Assembly: GCA_025526935.1 (NCBI GenBank)
Contig: JAHLKD010000073.1
Location: forward strand, 1 to 64,000
Length of the DNA stretch: 64,000 nt
Direction: 5' to 3'
From: Cladochytrium replicatum
Lineage: Eukaryota; Chytridiomycota; Chytridiomycetes; Cladochytriales; Cladochytriaceae
Of the stretch, positions 47,467 through 58,900 are shown one piece after another. The translations under genes were made by a program, and so were the position numbers. Below the pieces are notes generated by a model that made no database searches, was not told where the DNA came from, and saw only the letters and a program-made list of their open reading frames with translations. Position 1 is the stretch's first letter, and each line of letters opens with the position of its first letter.

Positions 47467-50400
47467 ACGAGTCTGGCTCTCTGGTGCAAATCAAATCGGA
47501 CAAAGATATTCAGATCAGTATTCTTTCCCTGCATCCCCAGAAACATTTTACTTTCACTGTTACCTTGTTTTCAGAGAACTCTCGAACCAATCTTGTTGCT
47601 TTCCTTGATACTGGCTGCACCGATTATCTTCTTCATCCTCGAATCGTTGAAAAACTTCTTTTGAATCCTCAACCCACCGAATCTCCTCTCAAAGTTCGAC
47701 TTGGTGATGGCACCTATGTTGCTAATCCTGTTGAGTTCGAAACTGAACCCCTTATGCTTGCTTTTGGTACTCACATTGAGAAAAAGACTTTCCGCATTTT
47801 CGAATCAAAACACGATCTCGTTCTCCCTCTCGCCTGGCTCGAAGAACATAACCCGCAAATCAACTGGGTTACAAAGCAAATTTTCTTCAACGGCGATTTC
47901 TGCAAATTGCATTGTGTTTCTTCCACACCTCTTCCTTCTTCTGTTGACTCCGATCTCGACTCCCTCTTCTTTGAACACTTCTTCAACGACCCCCTTCTTG
48001 ATGTTTATGTTCGAGATGCAATTCCGTTAAATTCGTCTACGATCGCTGTTCCGCTCTCTTTTGCTACCGTTGTTCTTACGAAGGACCATGCTTCAACGAC
48101 CGTTCCTGTTGACGATCGTGGTGTCCCTCTGATTCTCGCCAGCTTCTCTGATGTTTTTGCTACGAAAGACGAACTTTCAGCAAATCCTACAATTCTGTTA
48201 CATCGTACCTACGATTGCCCTGTCGACCTTGAACCGGGGAAACCTCTTCCTCCATTGTCTCCCATCTACACTTTGAACGATCACGAACACGAAGAGCTAC
48301 GAAAGTATATTGATGATGCTCTCCGCCGTGGTTGGATTCGACCCTCGACTTCTCCGATGGCTGCCCCTATTTTCTTCGTTCCGAAAGAGAATGGTGGAAT
48401 TTGGCCCGCTGTTGACTATCGCCGTTTAAATACAATAACGATCTAGAATCGGTATCCCATACCTTTGTTTTCTGACATGGTTAACTGTTTGCGTTATGCC
48501 CGTTGGTTCACACAGCTTGATCTCCCGAATGCCTACCATCTTCTTCGCATCCGTCAAGGCGATGAGTGGAAAACTGCCTTCCGCTGTCGTTGTGGGTTAT
48601 TCGAGTACCTTGTTGTTCCCTATGGACTTACCAACGCTCCCGCTGCATTCCAGCACTTCATGAACGATATCTTGAAAGATCACCTCGACCGCTACGTTGT
48701 TGTTTATTTAGACAACATCCTGATCTACTCCGAAGATTTCGATACTCACGTTGATCACGTCAGAGCCGTTCTTACTTCTCTGCATAAGCATGCCGTCCCC
48801 GTCAATCCGAAGAAATGCTCTTTCTTTGTTGAAGAGATTGACTTCCTTGGCCACTGGTTCTCTGCCCAAGGTGTTAAAATGGATAATCGCAAACTTGCCG
48901 CTGTTCGCGACTGGCCTACACCTACCTCAGTTAAGCAACTTCAATCGTTCCTTGGATTCTGCAATTATTATCGCCGTTTCATTCGCAACTTCGCTCATGT
49001 TGCTCGCCCGCTCACTACGCTCCTTCGCAAATCAGTTTCCTTTGAATGGACCGATCCTTGACAGAATGCTTTTAATCTACTGAAGGCCCTCTTTACCTCT
49101 GCTCCCTTTCTCCGTCATTTTGATCCCGCTCTGCCGACCATTGTCGATACCGATGCTAGTGACTTCGCTCTTGCTGGTGTCGTTTCGCAACTTCATGACG
49201 ATGGTCTTCATCATCCGGTTGGCTTTCATTCTCGTCAGTTCACTCCTGCCGAAGCCAACTACGATACGCACGATAAGGAATTATTAGCGATTGTTGATTC
49301 TTTGGATCATTTCCGCGCTCTTTTACTTCCACTCACCTCATTCACTGTTCGCTCGGACCATAACAATCTTCGATATTTTGCCACGAAGCGTGTCCTCAAT
49401 CGCCGACAAGCTCGTTGGGCTTCTCTTCTTGCCGACTCTCGTTTCGAAATTCAGTATCGTCCAGGCACTTCTAACGGCAACGCTGACGCTTTAAGTCGCC
49501 GGAGCGACTTCTCGTTAGGAGGGGATAGTTTCACAACTGAACTAACCAAACAGCTCTTACCTTCTGTTCCAGTCGATTTCGCCGACCTCGAAATTTCTGA
49601 CGATTCCGATTCCGTTGATCCTCAACCCCCGAAACCAAAACTTATTGATGACATAGTCGAAGCTTGGAGCTCCCCCGACAGTGCCGAACTGAAGGAAACT
49701 CTCCTTAAGAAAACAAACTTCACACAGAAGAACAATCTTGTACTTACCAAGGATGGACTATTGTTGTCCCTACCGATACTCTTCGATTCTGTATTCTCGA
49801 ATACCGACACGATTCTCCCTTGGCTGGCCATTTCGGATCCGCTAAGACTCTCGAACTAATTCTACGTGACTTCTATTGGCCTGGCATTACAAAATGGGTT
49901 CGACGCTATACACGTACCTGCGAAGTATGCCAATGACAAAAACTTGCTCGACAAGCTCCTGCCGGTCTTCTCCAGCCTATTCCGTCCGATCCACCATTTG
50001 GAACTTGGACTATGGATTTAGTTACCGCTCTTCCTCCTATTGGCACTTACGATGCCATTGCGGTATTTGTAGAAAAGGCTACTAAGTTCCTAGTTATTGC
50101 CCCCTGTAGCTCGAAGATTGATGCCGAATTCTCTGCTTACCTCTTTCTCGATAACGTCTTTAAGAACCATGGTCTCCCTAGAAAGATCATCACCGATCGA
50201 GGCCCTCAGTTCCAGTCAAAATTCTGGAAACGCTTCTTCGAACTTCTTGGTGTGAAACGTGCACTCTCTACTGTGTTCCACCCTCAGACCGATGGACAAT
50301 CCGAGAACCTGAATAAAACCGTTCAGCAATATCTTCGATGTTTCGCAAGCGCCCAACCTACCCTCTGGCTTCAATATCTTCCTCTCGCTGCGTTCGCTTA

Positions 50401-51084
50401 CAACAACTCCGTCAATGCGACTACTGGCTTCTCTCCGTTCTTTGCAATATACGGTCGTAATCTCTCGTTTGATCCCGAACTTCCCACGATCTCCTTTGTT
50501 CCTAAAGCCGAAGCGAAAGCCGAACAGATCAAGGCTATCCACGAGGAACTTCTCGCTCAGATCCGATTCTCACAACAGTCCCAGAAACTTTATGCCGATC
50601 GACACCGACGTTCCGCTCCGAAATACGAAATCGGAAATAAAGTCTGGCTCATCGCAACCAATGTAAAGACCACTGCAAACAAGAAGTTAGCTGACAAGAA
50701 ACTCGGACCTTTCAAGATCATCGGAAAGATCAACGATCTCGCTTTCAAGCTTGACTCACCTTCAACCCTGAAGATTCATCCTGTTTTCCACGTCAGTCTC
50801 CTCGACCCTGTCGAAACTTGGGACTTGCGCGAAAAAGTTGGTTTGACACCTCCAACTCCCGATCATGCCGAAGTCATTTCTGACTCTCCCGAACCGAATC
50901 GATCATCCACGTTCATAGATCCACAGATTCCCCGACTCGCTATCTCATCAAATGGAAAGATCGCCCCGAATCCGAGAACTCCTGGGAATTCGCCTCCGAT
51001 GTTCCTGATCTTGATAGACTCCTCGAAGATTATTTCGTTCGACATCCCGGCGCTCCTGCTCTCAATTCCCCCTCCGAATCTTGA
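47451..51084 (+). pseudogene. Gypsy Pol with C-terminal chromodomain, broken
   Basis: Protease FLDTGCTDYLL near 47,605; RT with FTQLDLPNAY and VVYLDN at 48,705-48,716 (the second catalytic Asp of YxDD is Asn); RNase H with VDTDASDFALAGV and ADALSRR; integrase CEVCQ, MDLV, ITDRGPQF and GQSENLN; then a chromodomain (TRYLIKWKDRPESENSWE) ending at TGA 51,084. Lesions: TAG 48,444, TGA 49,059, a frame change near 49,800, TGA 49,934 and a frame change near 50,900-50,930 just before the chromodomain. In living chromoviruses the chromodomain directs insertion to marked chromatin. Confidence 0.92.
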
Positions 51085-51125
51085 TATAAGGTGAATATGG
51101 AACTTCACCGCTAAGGGGAGAATGA

Positions 51126-51473
51126 TGTAAGAGTTTGGTCCACACGTGTCACCTGACAAAATTGATTATTACCTTTTTTGGATAATGTTTCAGCATTCGA
51201 AACATCTTGTTTTACTTCTCTTTGTCTACCTTTTTGCCATGATTTCTTATTTGGAAATATTTTTTTTGAGAAACGTTTTAAGAATGTTTTACTTGATTAC
51301 TTACCGCTTCTTTTCTTCCGAATTTTTCCACTTGTTCTTGATAAGTTTGAATGTTTCCTCTTATTCTGTTTAGTTTCTGTTATCTCAATAATCTATGTGA
51401 TATTTCTTCACAACTTACCTTGAACAATCTCGACCCAAACGCGATCTGTCCACGTGGCGAAGTATCCCTTTCA
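51126..51473 (+). repeat. 3' LTR of the chromovirus
   Basis: 348 bp. It lacks 8 bases present near the end of the 5' LTR (GTGCACCG, at 46,319-46,326). Between it and VPS20 (51,479-51,956) I see no gene; the stretch presumably includes the displaced 5' flank of the RCC1-like gene and the VPS20 3' flank. Confidence 0.92.
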
Positions 51474-51956
51474 ATTTGCATGCTGTGCCAGGGTGGCTTA
51501 TGATGGGAAGGTGTTAAAGCCACAGGGGAAATGCTAGAAATCGGGACTAGCAATTGGAGGTATTGCTAGCACACTGCGAGAGTGAGCCTTGGACGAATCG
51601 TAATTGCTGAAGCAATGCGGTGTTGATGCAAAAAACATTATTTAGGAATTCCTCGTTCGGAAGGGCTTTGAGCTTCACTATCTCTTGCTGCCTTTCTGAC
51701 TGTATGACGCTTTCTAATCATGTCTTCTCTTGTATTACAGCCCTGAGAAAAGCGGACATTCGCTATAGTAATGTGCATTTCAGTATTTTGTTTTACTGAA
51801 CTGGGGTACAATACATCATCACTGAATCCGTCAACTATTCCCTTCCTCCTGTTAACGATACTACAACACGAGTCTTTCCGAATGTACACAGCAGTTGATG
51901 CAGGGAAAGACAATGGTCCAGGGAGCTGAAAGTGTCGATGCGGGCAGTCCGGTGGA

Positions 51957-52841
51957 CTATGCAAATATAGGCTCTTCCAATCTTGCTTTGCTTTTCTCCT
52001 TTGCTGGCTTTCCGACTTTTGTTGGTTGTTCCGTCTCTGCATCAACTTCTGGTAGGGCTGTATTGGGTGCGGAAGGCAACGACGCTTCAATCGCTTGTTG
52101 CTGCAAAAAAGGTCCAAGCTCAATCGCCATTCTTGCACTGTACGTTTCCGTTACCTCTTCCCCAAGAAGCCTATCCAACTCCTCCTGGATCGCCTCCTCG
52201 TCTTCCTCTGTGATCTTGCCTCCAAGTACCTCTTCGACTTCCTACAAAATTTGTAAACGTCGAGCATCTCATTTCGCACCGTCAGATGACGAACCCTCTG
52301 ATAAGCTATGGCGTCTGCTGTCTCATCCATGAGCTTCTCAGCTTCTTCGAGCGACATCGCCTTATTGATTTCCTTCAACACCTCCGTTCCTTTCTGCAAT
52401 CCCTTAACAATGTCCTGCTCCACCAATGCATACTCAATAGAAGACGTCTAGTTCAATGAACATAAATTTGAATGTTTTAGTACAGTGATTTTGTTAATAC
52501 GTTCATATCGTTGACCCACCAATTGCTCGAGGTTCAACAACTGCTGGTCAGTCTGCAATAGAAGCTGTTCCTGGTACTTTTTCTTCTTCAATGCAATAAG
52601 CGCTCTCTGTCTATCTCCATTGCGCTGATGCTTCTTCGCTTCCTCCAGCGCCTTGTCATGAACGGTTTGAAGCTATACACAAAATTACATATTTCAGTGT
52701 TGTCCAACAGCCATGCAGCTCTAAAATCCCGCACACCTTCTTCTGATATTGTCTCATTTTATCCCTCTGTATCTTCAGGTCCAGTATTGCCTTGTCCTTT
52801 GCGGTGACTTTGTTGGTTTGTTTCGACCCGGACGACCCCAT
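51957..52841 (-). CDS. VPS20: ESCRT-III subunit Vps20/CHMP6
   Basis: Four exons (52,841-52,737; 52,672-52,520; 52,447-52,295; 52,241-51,957) separated by GT-AG introns of 64, 72 and 53 bp give 231 aa, close to yeast Vps20 and human CHMP6. The start MGSSGSK provides Gly2 for N-myristoylation, which anchors this subunit to endosomal membrane. The basic helical core follows (DKAILDLKIQRDKM, then NLEQLTSSIEYALVEQDIVKGLQKGTEVL written in two parts here: NLEQLTSSIEYA and LVEQDIVKGL), and an acidic C-terminal half (EVEEVLGG, ITEEDEEAIQEELDRLL). Vps20 receives ESCRT-II and nucleates Snf7 polymers for multivesicular body sorting. Its ATG is 43 bp from that of NIT2 on the other strand. Confidence 0.94.
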
Positions 52842-52884
52842 CGCCCGTCAAGAATCAACGCGTGTGACATCGACCTCGAACAAC
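52842..52884. promoter_or_regulatory. 43-bp divergent interval between VPS20 and NIT2 starts
   Basis: The two start codons face away from each other across 43 bp, so each gene's promoter or leader must overlap its neighbour or be very compact. No TATA-like box is evident in the interval. Confidence 0.7.
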
Positions 52885-53948
52885 ATGAGCACCACGGCAA
52901 AGACCATCCGTTTGGCACTCATACAGCTGCTGGTCGGGAAGAACAAGGAGGCTAACATCTTGGCTGCGAAGAAGAGAGTTCTTGATGCCGCAAAGGCCGG
53001 TGCACAGGTGGTCGTTTTGCCAGGTAGGCGACATTGTGCCTCCAAGATGCTATAATCAACGTATTTTGCGTATATCTCATGAATGGTTGAAAAGAATGTT
53101 TCAACTCCCCGTAAGTCCTTGCGCGATTACTTCTTATCAAGTACACGAACTTGCTGCTTGTTCTCTCCTTCCAGCTATGGCACAAAATACTTCCCCGAAT
53201 ATGCCGAAGAAATCCCCAACGGGCCAACGACCAAAGCCCTCTCCGAAATCGCAAAAGAAGCCAAAGTCTGGCTCGTCGGCGGCTCCATCCCCGAGAAAAT
53301 CTCCACCTCGTCCTCAACAAAGTTCTACAACACTTGCACGGTCTACGACCCCACCGGGGCCATCGTGACAAAGTACTCCAAATGCCACCTGTTCGACATC
53401 GACATCCCTGGCAAGATCCGATTCCAGGAATCCGAGATCCTAAGCCCGGGGAACTCGTGGTGCGACTTCGAGACCCCGTACGGGAAGATTGGCGTCGGGA
53501 TATGCTATGATATCCGCTTCCCGGAACTGGCAATGGTGCATGCGAGGAAAGGTTGCGTTGCAGTGCTGTACCCCGGCGCGTTCAACATGACCACGGGTCC
53601 GCTTCACGTATGGCTAAAATCACAGAAAACGTTCTTTGATTAATGACAGCCGCTTTATTGGTGCAGTGGGAGCTGCTTCAGCGTGCGAGGGCCGTGGATA
53701 ACCAGATCTACGTCGCGGCGTGCTCGCCTGCGCGTGATACGTCGGCGGATTATGTTGCATGGGGACATTCGACGGCGGTAGGACCGATGGGACAGATCCT
53801 TGCAAAGGCGGGGGAAGGAGACGAAACTGTGTTTGCGGACATTGACGTCGACGCGATGCACGAGGCTCGAGCTGGTATCCCGGTTTACTCGCAGAGGCGA
53901 TTTGATCTCTATCCTGATGTGACTGCTGGGGCGAAAGATGCTGTTTAA
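52885..53948 (+). CDS. NIT2: Omega-amidase Nit2 (nitrilase superfamily)
   Basis: Exons 52,885-53,023, 53,095-53,110 (16 nt), 53,175-53,607 and 53,667-53,948 give 289 aa; human NIT2 has 276. The enzyme hydrolyses alpha-ketoglutaramate and alpha-ketosuccinamate to the 2-oxo acid and ammonia in cytosol or mitochondria. The nitrilase Glu-Lys-Cys triad is visible: Glu in LPECFNSPYG, Lys in [13 protein letters not shown] and Cys in [13 protein letters not shown]. The Glu codon is split, with G on exon 1 and AA on the micro-exon. All junctions are GT-AG (introns of 71, 64 and 59 bp). I chose the ATG at 52,885 because residues from [13 protein letters not shown] onward fit the family; frame is open upstream but enters VPS20. 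Confidence 0.94.
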
Positions 53949-55947
53949 GTGCGTTTTTAGCGGAGAGTGCGCAATATTAAGTGCCTCGTCATGTAGCTCA
54001 TTGCTTTGTCAAAAATCTCCTTGTAGTAGTGCTTTATAACCCGATGAGGGACTGCATGCTCACAAGTTCGATACACACTGATAGAGAGAAAAAGTGATTC
54101 TACCTACAGCTGCATAGCTATTGCAGATGTAATTCATCCAGAAACACATCAAGCAGATTGGTTGGAACATGTTTGCTGATAATGGTGTAATGAGAAAGTG
54201 AAACAGTAGTTGCCAATGGAGTATCTGACATTTCAAACTGATAGTTGGTTTCACATCAATGGGTGACTGCAATCCAATTTTCCTTATCATCTCAGTAGAT
54301 GACTGAGATATTTTAGATCAGAGAATTTGCTAAATGAGAGGATGCTTTGAGCAACATATTGTTGCGGGAATCATTAACGAGTGATACTTCAGTGCAATAC
54401 TAGACTTTCTCATGCCTCCTGGCACAGCAGTTGAATGACTGATCTATGATCAACAAACAAGCTGTCTTTGAATTACTCCAAAACTTCTTGGTGGCTAATA
54501 AAATGCTTTGATGGATGAGGCATGGTGATTGAGATATCTGTGAACATAGTTCAGCATAGGGAATGTTCTGACGAAAGCTTGAAAACACCTCCAGAGCTCT
54601 CTGGCAGAGGTTCTACCAAGTCGGCAATGGTGTAAATTGCCTCATACAGCATTTCTGCTGTGGGAGTGGGTTTCAAGTATTCGGTATTTGAACATTTATG
54701 CCTGATGCCCATGAACTCCATCGACAAAAGCGTCTGAACTGAAAACACTACCTAACTGATCCTGTGAGAACTGCTTTGAGGCCTCATCAAGCTTGGGGAG
54801 TTCGCTGAAATGTAACAAATCTCCTGATGCAGTTGACAAGGACAGGGTAAAGACAAACATTGGGCAACTTTGTAGCGAGCTCAAGATCTATTTCAGTTTC
54901 AGATAGCACATTATCCTCTTTCCTGCAAAATATTGACATTTCATTCGGCACGGCAACGATTCGGTATAAGTAGAAACAAAATGGCAGAGCTCTGCTTTAA
55001 CCCGTTGATGAATCACTCTTTCCAGTCCTGCGCATCATTGAGACAGCGCTGATCCCTGAACACGTCGACGCTACTTTCTAAACGACGCTTCCCAATCTTC
55101 TCACGGTCTGGCACCAGCATCGCGACGAGATCCTTTTTCGCTCTTTGCTCGATACGAGATGAAAAACTGATGATGTGCGACCGTATGTTTATGGCCGAGT
55201 CCATTTTTCAGCTGGAGCAGCCCCGGGCTGATTCAGTACTTTTGACCCCGAGCAGCCTTACAAAAGACTGTGGGTTAGAGATGTCCAGATTTGTGTTCAG
55301 CTTACCGGGGGGGTTCAATTCTTTCCATGTCACCGAGATTCAAGAACCGCATTCCAACGCCTCTTCGATATCACTGTCATCGGAAATTACGCAGGATCGA
55401 CCATCGTCCGACTAGGAAACCTTTGCGCAGTATCCATCAATGCTGTGACCAGCAATCTCGAGCTTCTTCAAGGAACTCTCGCCAAAGGTGGAATAGAAGA
55501 TATCCCTAGAGGAATCTCAGGCGAATGAAAATGTATGGCCGTCGTGCGGGTCGGACAGCTAGATTTCAACCGAGGACCTTGCATCACTCACTGGAGAGAC
55601 CTTGAATTACACTCGATTATGAAATCGTGTACTATAACATCATTAAAAAAGCATTGCAACGGTGTAAGGCATTGAAGAGCGCAAAAGGACACATATCTAA
55701 CACATAAAAAAGATTGAAAAGTGAATAGGGAACAAACATCACACTGGGCCACAAAAAGAACCCCGAAACAAGGAAACCAAACTCTTACCCCAATAACTCG
55801 GTGGATGAAAACAAACACTTCCCACCACTAGAGAATTAAAAGCTAATAAAACAACACAAAGGGGTTGGTATAGAGGGGGTTCTCGACATAACGATCAAAA
55901 ACTCGACGCTTTTCCCGACTGGCACAGAATGGGAACATTTCCTCACT
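53949..55947. other. Intergenic DNA with decayed coding traces
   Basis: No complete gene is supported. On the minus strand 54,900-54,550 shows protein-like stretches in shifting frames (ETEIDLELATKLPNV; YLKPTPTAEMLYEAIYTIADL), suggesting an old, frameshifted coding sequence of unknown family. On the plus strand 55,323-55,529 reads RLFDITVIGNYAGSTIVRLG and ends at TGA, which could be a terminal exon. The rest (53,949-54,050; 55,540-55,947) is 3' flank of NIT2 and WC-2 with nothing recognisable. Confidence 0.4.
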
Positions 55948-58900
55948 TCAGTCTGTCATTTTCTCCTTCTTGTCAGGCCACTCCATCTCTCCAAAGCCCT
56001 GCCCATCGTCCAGCATCTCAAATGTCCCTTCATCTTCTTCCCGGCACTCCCCGCCAAAACGCTGCTGCTGGCTTGAGTAGTCCAGACGCCTTGGGCCTCG
56101 CTGGATCTCGCCGCCGGATCGTGGTGGAATATGCATTGGCCAGTCAGCGAACCCGAAAGCATTGTAGTAAACTGATGCGGATTGTGGGGACGCAACGGGT
56201 TGTGCTTGGACCGAGTCGCCCGGGTAAGTCGAGACGTTTGGTGGCGGGAAGTAGGGTATTGGCTGTGCAATGTTACTGGTGTTGGTGCTGGAGGAGGTCG
56301 TAGAAGTTACTGCTGAACGTGTGTCGCCTGCTGATTGTCGACGTTGGCGCTTTGAGAAAGCGAGCCCACAAGCGTTGCAAAGCCTAATAAGACATGTGGT
56401 TAGATTCGTGGGAATGCGACGACATCAGCGCTAGAGGGAGGGCCATACGTTTTGGGTCCATCAGGGCCTTTACGCCATTCTGGCGAAGTTGTGGTCCCGC
56501 ACTGTCTGCAGAAGAGCTCCTCTTGCGGTATCTGGCGTTTTTTCTGTAGTGGTTACAATATGTAAAATGCCATCGGAGTAATTGCTTGTCACTGCTCACC
56601 TTGCGCTTGTGGGAATCATCACCAGCGCCTCCGTCGTGTCCTCCTCCGCCTGCCTCGCCAAGCTCCCCACCAGTACCCGAATACCCGTCTCTAGGAGCGC
56701 TCCGCCGACTCGCCGTTGTTCCAACTCCAGCACGTTTAGGCGGTCTCCCGCGGCCCCGTTTCGGAGGAACGACGACCGGATGGGGCAATACCGTCATCTC
56801 GTCGTCTCCGCTTTCTTCAACATGAGTTTGCTGTGATGGTGGTGGCAGTAGTAGTGGATATGGCTGTCGTCCAATTTGAGCAGGAGCTGCAGTGGTTGCC
56901 ATCGTTCTCGCGGAATTCAGGGCTGTCGACCGTTCATTCCATGGCGCCAGATTATTTGCGTCCACCCGAGCATCTTGATTTGTTTCCTGTGGTGTCATCT
57001 GTCTTCTTGCAGTCTCTTCCTGTCTCTGCCCCTGCCCGTGCGACGCCCGCTTCTCGTTCGCAACTCTTTCCTCCCCTTCCATCCATGTCAAGAAGTCATC
57101 GCTCTGCACAACCTCCAATCCTTCAGCCTCATCTCCTTCTCCGCTCTCAAACCCAGCGAGCAAATGGTGCGACGATGGATCGACACCCTGCGAAACCAGC
57201 ACCTGCGAAAGCTTCTTGCTGAGCCTGAGCTGCTCCAGCCTCAGATCCATCACGGAATCGATCGCCGACGCCGCGGTTTTCGGCGGGGCCGTTGAACCTG
57301 CGATGGTGGGGTGACAGTGCCTGCATGTCAGCACGAGGATCGGTCCACGTCTGAGCGGCGTCAGCGCCATCCCTCCGCCATCAAACTGCGACGACTCGGC
57401 TTGGGAATCAGACATGGGCGTGTCGGCTGCGTGGTTTGCTTCGGTCACAAGTGACGGGAATGCACTCACATGGCCGAGTGCCTCGAGCAACACGTACGGG
57501 GACGGTGTGGGAAGCTTCCTACCATCCTCATCGGGGTCCCCAACTCCCACCCCGGGATCTAAATTCTCACGATGACCCCGTCGCCACCGCAGAAAGAGCC
57601 CAAACTGGCTCGCCTCGCCGCTCCCACTAACATTCGCACCGCCTAAGGCGACGCTTATACATTCCTGTAAATTCAACCAGTCGTCTGCATGAAGGAACTC
57701 GTCGACACGGTGTCCGATGATCGAGTCTGGAGGGAGACCGACTTCGGTGACTATGGAGGTCGCTGGCCCAGCATAGAGGACCGTGCCGTCGGCGGTGAGG
57801 GTCATGACCATGTCGTCAAGCTCGTTGATGAGGCGCTGGAATCCGAGGGTGGAATTTGTAAAATGGTTCATTACAGCATTGACGTGGCGTGACATTAGGA
57901 AGGCTTTGGAAACGTCGCGGGAGGAGGAGTGGGGTGAGGAGGGTGTGGATATGGCAGACGGGGTTGCAGGAGCTCCAGTTCTTGTTGCCCCTGAATAATG
58001 ACTCATTTAGTTTACTCGAAATGTTTGAGCGGTTCAAAAAGCTTACCGGGATCAGTCTTCGAAGCAAACTCTTGCAGACCCATTTGAGCAAGCCAAGCCT
58101 GATGCTGCTGCTTCTGAAGCTGCACGGACGAAAAAATCATTGCTGGTGTAGCTACAGCCGATAAAACAGATGACGAGCTCGTCGTGGACAATCCTGCATT
58201 TTGTTCCGCCTCAGTCCCAGATCCGTGCACAGGTGAGCTCGAATCCGATAGTGATGTCGAATACGCATCTGGCGTAGTTTGAGCGATCTCAGTTGGCGTC
58301 ACAACGGACGGAACCTTTGCACGTCGTCGTGCAGGCATCAAAAAAACTCCGTCCATCACACGCTGAAACTCTGGTTCTGGCGACATGGAAAATGTTGCAG
58401 AAGGAGACGTGTAAGTTCGTGATTCTGACGTCGAGGGTGTCACACTCGATTCGGTTGTTTGCTGGCGAGCTGGATGTGATAGCGCCGACGTTCTTAGTTT
58501 CGTTGGCGCAATCGTCGTAGCAGAAACTTTCGGCGGCGTTCCTCCAAGCCGCGGCTGTACATCCCACCAAGCCGACTCCATCTGCCTTCGAATCGTAGGC
58601 GGGAAGGTGGACTGCACCGATGTCGGCGAGGTCTGTGTCTCAGCACCTGACTGATCGTTAGCCGTTCCGCTATCCCTAAGCAACGGCGACGACGGAACCC
58701 CGGCTTTAGTCATACCCGCGACACCACCAGCTAATGCATCCTTCATGGCGCGCGCAACGTGCTGCTGCCGGCTAAATTCCTCCATGTACGCAGCCTGCTG
58801 CGACGCCTCCGTGTACCCCATGCTCATCAAGATCCTCCCGATCGCCGGATCGATCGCGGACATTTTAGCTCCCCCGGCGTCCATAGTCGCACCGGTCATT

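Larger units (their letters stand above)
46002..51473 (+). mobile_element. Degenerate Ty3/gypsy chromovirus
   Basis: LTRs start TGTAAGAG and end CCCTTTCA (46,002-46,356 and 51,126-51,473). The target duplication is ATTTG at 45,997-46,001 and 51,474-51,478, and the polypurine tract is AAGGGGAGAATGA. The LTRs differ by several substitutions and an 8-base indel, so this insertion is older than A3. Coding regions carry at least four nonsense codons and two frameshifts. Confidence 0.95.

Noticed and set aside
46831-49936. Reassignment of TGA as a sense codon because of repeated in-frame TGAs in the gypsy element
   Set aside because: Host genes and A3 use TGA or other stops normally, and the element has TAG and frameshifts as well; decay is simpler.
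51638-52138. 166-codon minus-strand frame overlapping the last VPS20 exon
   Set aside because: It is an alternative frame of VPS20 running into the 3' flank, with no family resemblance.
56582-57295. Plus-strand frames opposite the wc-2 third exon
   Set aside because: Antisense shadows of a biased (Ser/Pro-rich) coding exon.
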